Source: Endozoicomonas sp. GU-1
GTDB lineage: Bacteria > Pseudomonadota > Gammaproteobacteria > Pseudomonadales > Endozoicomonadaceae
Assembly (NCBI RefSeq): GCF_027366395.1
Contig: NZ_CP114771.1
Coordinates: 4,712,001 to 4,776,000 of the forward strand
DNA: 64,000 nt
Direction of reading: 5' to 3'
Shown: positions 60,912 through 64,000 of the stretch, piece after piece
Numbering within the stretch: the first letter of the stretch is position 1
Layout: each line of letters begins with the position of its first letter
Position numbers and translations under genes: made by a program
The notes under the pieces: model-generated
Databases searched by the model: none
What the model saw: the letters and a program-made list of their open reading frames with translations, nothing else
What the model was told of the DNA's origin: nothing

Positions 60912-61705
60912 ATGAAAAACAGAAACAGAATCTGGCAGCCTGAGACAGCGGCCTATAAACGGTTTCAGTTTCCCGTGCATGATCGTGAGTCTATTCAGGA
61001 GCCCACTGGCGTTGCATCCACTGAAAACGAAGCAGACCTCTTTAAAGAAAAACGTTACCAGACGCCCTCCATCAAGCCAGAGTCCGCTGCCCCGAATTCA
61101 AATAACCGGCAGAGCTTTGACGCTGCGGAAAAAGTGCGGGCAGAAAACCATGCGGCACAGATGCAAAAGGTTGAGAAGCAAAGCTATCAACGGGGCTATG
61201 AAGAAGGCAGGCGTCTGGGATTTGAGGAAGCCTCCGGTAAAGTAGCCAGTCAGGCGCAGCAGGTTTCTGAACAACATAAAGCCTTTTTGAGAGCCTTCAT
61301 AAGGAGCTGGCATCACTACAGACGGAACACCTGAAAAATCGTGAACAACTGTCGATCTGGCTGGGACAGGTTGTGGAAGAAGTATGCCGCCAGGTGGTTC
61401 GTACGGAAGTCAGTACACAACAGGGACAAATTGTCGAGATTATTCGCCAGACTCTGGACCTTATACCGGAAAGTGATGAGTACTCGATTCATGTTTGTGA
61501 GCAGGATGCAGAGCTTCTCAGAGAAGTGAAACCGGATTTTGGTATTCCATGGCAACTGTCAGTAAGCCAGGAGTTGACTCCCGGAGACTGTCGTATTGTT
61601 GCCAGTGATGGAGAGGCCGATGCCCGTCTGGAGAGCAGGCTGATGCAATGTCTGGATATTATTCGGGAATCCCTGCCGGCAAATCTGGAGGCGGTCACTT
61701 CATGA
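60912..61705 (+). pseudogene. fliH: Flagellar export regulator FliH, split by a frameshift, set B
   Basis: The first frame (60912-61334) encodes the polar N-terminus and the GxxxG-type helix (YQRGYEEGRRLGFEEASGK), then stops after the unlikely end FIRSWHHYRRNT. The next frame, up to 61705, carries ELASLQTEHLKNREQLSIW, then LGQVVEEVCRQVVRTEV, the FliI-binding C-terminal domain. Adding one T in the five-T run at 61284-61288 joins them as KAFFESLHKELASL. The joined product would be about 264 residues, near FliH of set A (278). Either a one-base deletion or a base missing in the assembly. FliH binds FliI and is not absolutely essential for export in Salmonella. Confidence 0.82.
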
Positions 61706-63045
61706 CAGGGCTGACGATGGAGGGTGATACCCTGATCAATCGCTTACGTTCTGTCCCCGTGGCCACAGTGACTGGCCGGGTCGCATCGATCAACGGCTTA
61801 CTGCTTGAGGCGACGGGTATTAAATTGCCAGTGGGCCAGTTGTGTCGCATTCGCTCACGATCCGGTGGGGAGTTCGATGCAGAAGTGGTTGGGTTTAATA
61901 AAAAGCAGTCCTTTCTTATGTCACTGTCTACTCATCAGGAGGGCCTGGCTCCAGGCGATCTGATTATTCCGGCTGCAAGCAATAAAAGTGTACCGATAGA
62001 CAGTGGACTTATTGGCCGTGTAATAGACGCTATGGGACAACCATTGGATAACCAGCCACTGGTGGTCAACGAGCGTATACCGGTTTTGCCTCATCCCATA
62101 AACCCTATGCACCGAAGAGCGGTTGATACGCCACAGTATGTCGGGATCAGGGCCATTGATGGACTGCTAACCCTGGGTCAGGGGCAGAGAGTTGGCCTGT
62201 TGGCGGGGAGCGGTGTCGGTAAGAGTACATTACTTGGCATGATGACCAGGAACACTCAGGCGGATGTAACGGTGGTTGGGCTTATTGGTGAGCGCTCCAG
62301 GGAAGTGAAAGAGTTTGTTGAAAATACCCTGGGAGCAGAGGGGATGGCCCGAACCATTGTCGTTGCTGCACCGGGTGATGAATCTCCGGTCAGAAGAATT
62401 CGCGCAGCCTCCTATTGTCATCGCATTGCCGAGTACTTCAGGGATCAGGGGAAATCAGTCTTACTGCTGATGGACTCATTAACCCGGTATGCCCAGGCGC
62501 ATCGAGAGGTGGCACTGGCCATGGGAGAAGCACCTGCCTCACGGGGATTTCCTCCTTCGGTATTCAGTAAAATTCCCATTCTGCTGGAACGTTCCGGAAC
62601 CGGGACAGGCAATGGGGCTATTACTGCCGTCTATACCGTTCTGGCAGATGGTGATGACCTGATGGATCCTATAGTAGACAGTGCTCGTTCGGTACTGGAT
62701 GGGCATATTGTCTTGAGTCGGGAACTTGCCGAGAAAGGGCATTACCCGGCCATTGATCTGGACAAATCGATAAGCCGGGTGATGCCCCAGGTGGTGGATG
62801 AACGTCAGCGGGAAAATGCCGGCCACTTTCGCCGCTACTATGCCAGATATAACCAATTTCAGGAGCTTATGGCCATTGGTGCCTATCAGGCGGGCGCTGA
62901 TCCTGAACTGGATCGTGCCATTGAGCTGCGGCCGTCCATGGAGCAGTTTCTGCAACAGAGCCGCTTTGAACAGGTGAACCCGGAAGACAGCACCCAGCTG
63001 CTTAATCGCATGATGGTAAGAAAGGAAGTGTTGACCCATGGCTGA
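61702..63045 (+). CDS. fliI: Flagellar export ATPase FliI, set B
   Basis: Export ATPase of 447 residues. I start at the ATG at 61702, which overlaps the fliH stop (ATGA) and has GGAGG upstream; a longer frame from 61648 is less likely. The P-loop AGSGVGKST is at residues 168-176, followed by LIGERSREVKEFVENTLG, LLLMDSLTRYAQAHREVALAMGEAPA and GFPPSVFSKIPILLERSG. It overlaps fliJ by 8 bp. Confidence 0.96.
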   Translation: MTGLTMEGDTLINRLRSVPVATVTGRVASINGLLLEATGIKLPVGQLCRIRSRSGGEFDAEVVGFNKKQSFLMSLSTHQEGLAPGDLIIPAASNKSVPIDSGLIGRVIDAMGQPLDNQPLVVNERIPVLPHPINPMHRRAVDTPQYVGIRAIDGLLTLGQGQRVGLLAGSGVGKSTLLGMMTRNTQADVTVVGLIGERSREVKEFVENTLGAEGMARTIVVAAPGDESPVRRIRAASYCHRIAEYFRDQGKSVLLLMDSLTRYAQAHREVALAMGEAPASRGFPPSVFSKIPILLERSGTGTGNGAITAVYTVLADGDDLMDPIVDSARSVLDGHIVLSRELAEKGHYPAIDLDKSISRVMPQVVDERQRENAGHFRRYYARYNQFQELMAIGAYQAGADPELDRAIELRPSMEQFLQQSRFEQVNPEDSTQLLNRMMVRKEVLTHG

Positions 63046-63451
63046 TGAGCAGCAGCTTAAGAGCCTCTGCAAAGCGATGGATTGCCAAACCAGGCGGCTG
63101 CAACAACAGGTTGCGGTAGCACAATCCGAAGTATTGGCGCTTGATCAGCAGAAACAGCTGATCACTGGCTCTCAAGACAGCAGCGCCCTGAACTTTGGCC
63201 ATACCGTTAATGCCTTGTCATGCTGGAATCGAAACCAGTTCTCCACTTTAATTAACGACGTTTTATTATTACTGGATCAGAAACTCACCGCCCGGCAGCA
63301 GAGCCTTGAGCTACTGGCAGCCAGCCTTGAAGAGCAGAAGAAAAAAACTCGCGGCCTGGAGCACCTTTCCCATAAGGCACACATCAGGAACAGAAAACGA
63401 GAAGATCAACTGATGAAACGTGAGTTGGAAGAAGTCCTGCAACGATATTGA
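63038..63451 (+). CDS. fliJ: Flagellar export protein FliJ, set B
   Basis: FliJ of 137 residues, Gln/Leu-rich and coiled-coil (QTRRLQQQVAVAQSEVLALDQQKQLI, LDQKLTARQQSLELLAASLEEQKKKTRGLEHLSHKA, read in parts), close to the usual length. It overlaps the end of fliI. The flgA gene follows after 68 bp. Confidence 0.85.
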   Translation: MADEQQLKSLCKAMDCQTRRLQQQVAVAQSEVLALDQQKQLITGSQDSSALNFGHTVNALSCWNRNQFSTLINDVLLLLDQKLTARQQSLELLAASLEEQKKKTRGLEHLSHKAHIRNRKREDQLMKRELEEVLQRY

Positions 63452-63519
63452 TACCGGTTTTCCCATAATAGACGATTGTGATAGCCTGATTGCTGAATGA
63501 GCAAAAGCAGGGATCGCAC

Positions 63520-64000
63520 ATGTCATTCAGCAAACCGCTTCTGTCCGGTATTTTCGCCTCACTACTTTTTGCCCCATTGCTGCCTGGCAGCACGCCTCTT
63601 TTTGCCGCCCAGCCGTCGATTGAAGAGACCATTAATGATCGGGTTGCCAACTATTTAGATAAATCGCTTGGCAACTTCCTGCAAGCCTACCCTGATGCCA
63701 GCCAATCCATAACGGTAAGACCATTAAAAAAGATCCCCGGACATTGTCAGCAGGCTCTGAGGGTTTCCAGACGGTCTGATCATCGTCCCCCTGTTGGCCA
63801 GGTAAGGCTGAACGTTGAGTGCCCCGGGCAATGGCGACATTATGTGACCGCCGATGTAGACGTTCAGGTTCCTGCAGTTCATGTTCGCCAGGCGTTATCC
63901 CGGGGAGATATCCTCACTGAGGATGCTTTGCAGTTGATAAGGGTTTCCTGGGACAAATTAAGAGGTGATTTTTTCCAGAAGCCTGAACTGGTCACCGGGC
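63520..64000 (+). CDS. flgA: Flagellar P-ring assembly chaperone FlgA, set B (3' end outside window)
   Basis: The open frame from the ATG at 63520 runs to the window end. It has a signal peptide (LLSGIFASLLFAPLLPGSTPLFAA), then the FlgA N-terminal region (IEETINDRVANYLDKSL, LKKIPGHCQQALRV, VRLNVECPGQWRHYVTADV) and the start of an SAF domain (SRGDILTEDALQLIRVSWDKLRGDFFQKPELVTG, read in parts). The set A FlgA lies in a different position, next to flgB; here it closes the export group. Confidence 0.88.
   Translation, partial: MSFSKPLLSGIFASLLFAPLLPGSTPLFAAQPSIEETINDRVANYLDKSLGNFLQAYPDASQSITVRPLKKIPGHCQQALRVSRRSDHRPPVGQVRLNVECPGQWRHYVTADVDVQVPAVHVRQALSRGDILTEDALQLIRVSWDKLRGDFFQKPELVTG

Overview
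The window looks like chromosome from a marine gammaproteobacterium. I favour an Oceanospirillales, Endozoicomonas-like host, but that is inference from gene order and the repeat-rich accessory island. It opens with the 3' part of an ABC-F ATPase gene and an rluA-type pseudouridine synthase gene. Almost everything after that is flagellar.

Set A (about 2.1-44.0 kb) has the order of the lateral (laf / Flag-2) flagellar loci of Vibrio and Aeromonas. A long leftward operon runs flgB-C-D-E-F-G-H-I-J-K-L, fliC, fliD, fliS, fliK, fliL, motA, motB (18.6 down to 2.1 kb). flgA-flgN runs rightward at 18.7-20.0 kb. fliE-F-G-H-I-J with a motY-like gene runs leftward at 36.9-30.0 kb. fliM-N-P-Q-R-flhB-flhA runs rightward at 37.0-44.0 kb, preceded by a good sigma-54 box. 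Set B (46.5-64.0 kb, all rightward) is a second, more canonical set: flgB-C-D-E-F-G-H-I-J-K-L, flgM, flgN, motY, fliE-F-G-H-I-J, flgA (cut by the window end). Between A and B lie a DUF1186/SEC-C protein gene and an ADP-ribosylglycohydrolase-type gene. I see no sigma-28 gene, LafK/FlrC-type activator, FliO, FliT or chemotaxis gene.

Set A is split between flgN and fliJ by a roughly 10 kb island (about 19.96-29.9 kb). It holds remnants of three transposase types, a MITE, a small secreted protein gene and two adjacent, near-identical genes of about 4.1 kb. Each encodes a protein of about 1365 residues with eleven almost perfect 38-residue helical-looking repeats plus a partial twelfth. The repeats vary mainly at two short sites. 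The proteins also have a basic KRRRV cluster near the N-terminus and an acidic, aromatic C-terminal tail. The layout resembles modular nuclear effectors such as TAL effectors, although the repeat itself is different. This is the most novel object in the window.

Three flagellar genes are broken by apparent single-base frameshifts: flgB of set A (near 18.57 kb), flhA of set A (a G run at 43.39 kb) and fliH of set B (a T run at 61.28 kb). They are either real lesions or homopolymer sequencing errors. Short repeats decorate the flagellar operons: 168-bp MITEs with CTAG ends sit exactly at flagellar stop codons (flgB-A, flgK-B, and a solo end at flgC-A), and a separate repeat tail lies upstream of motA, fliK and fliQ.
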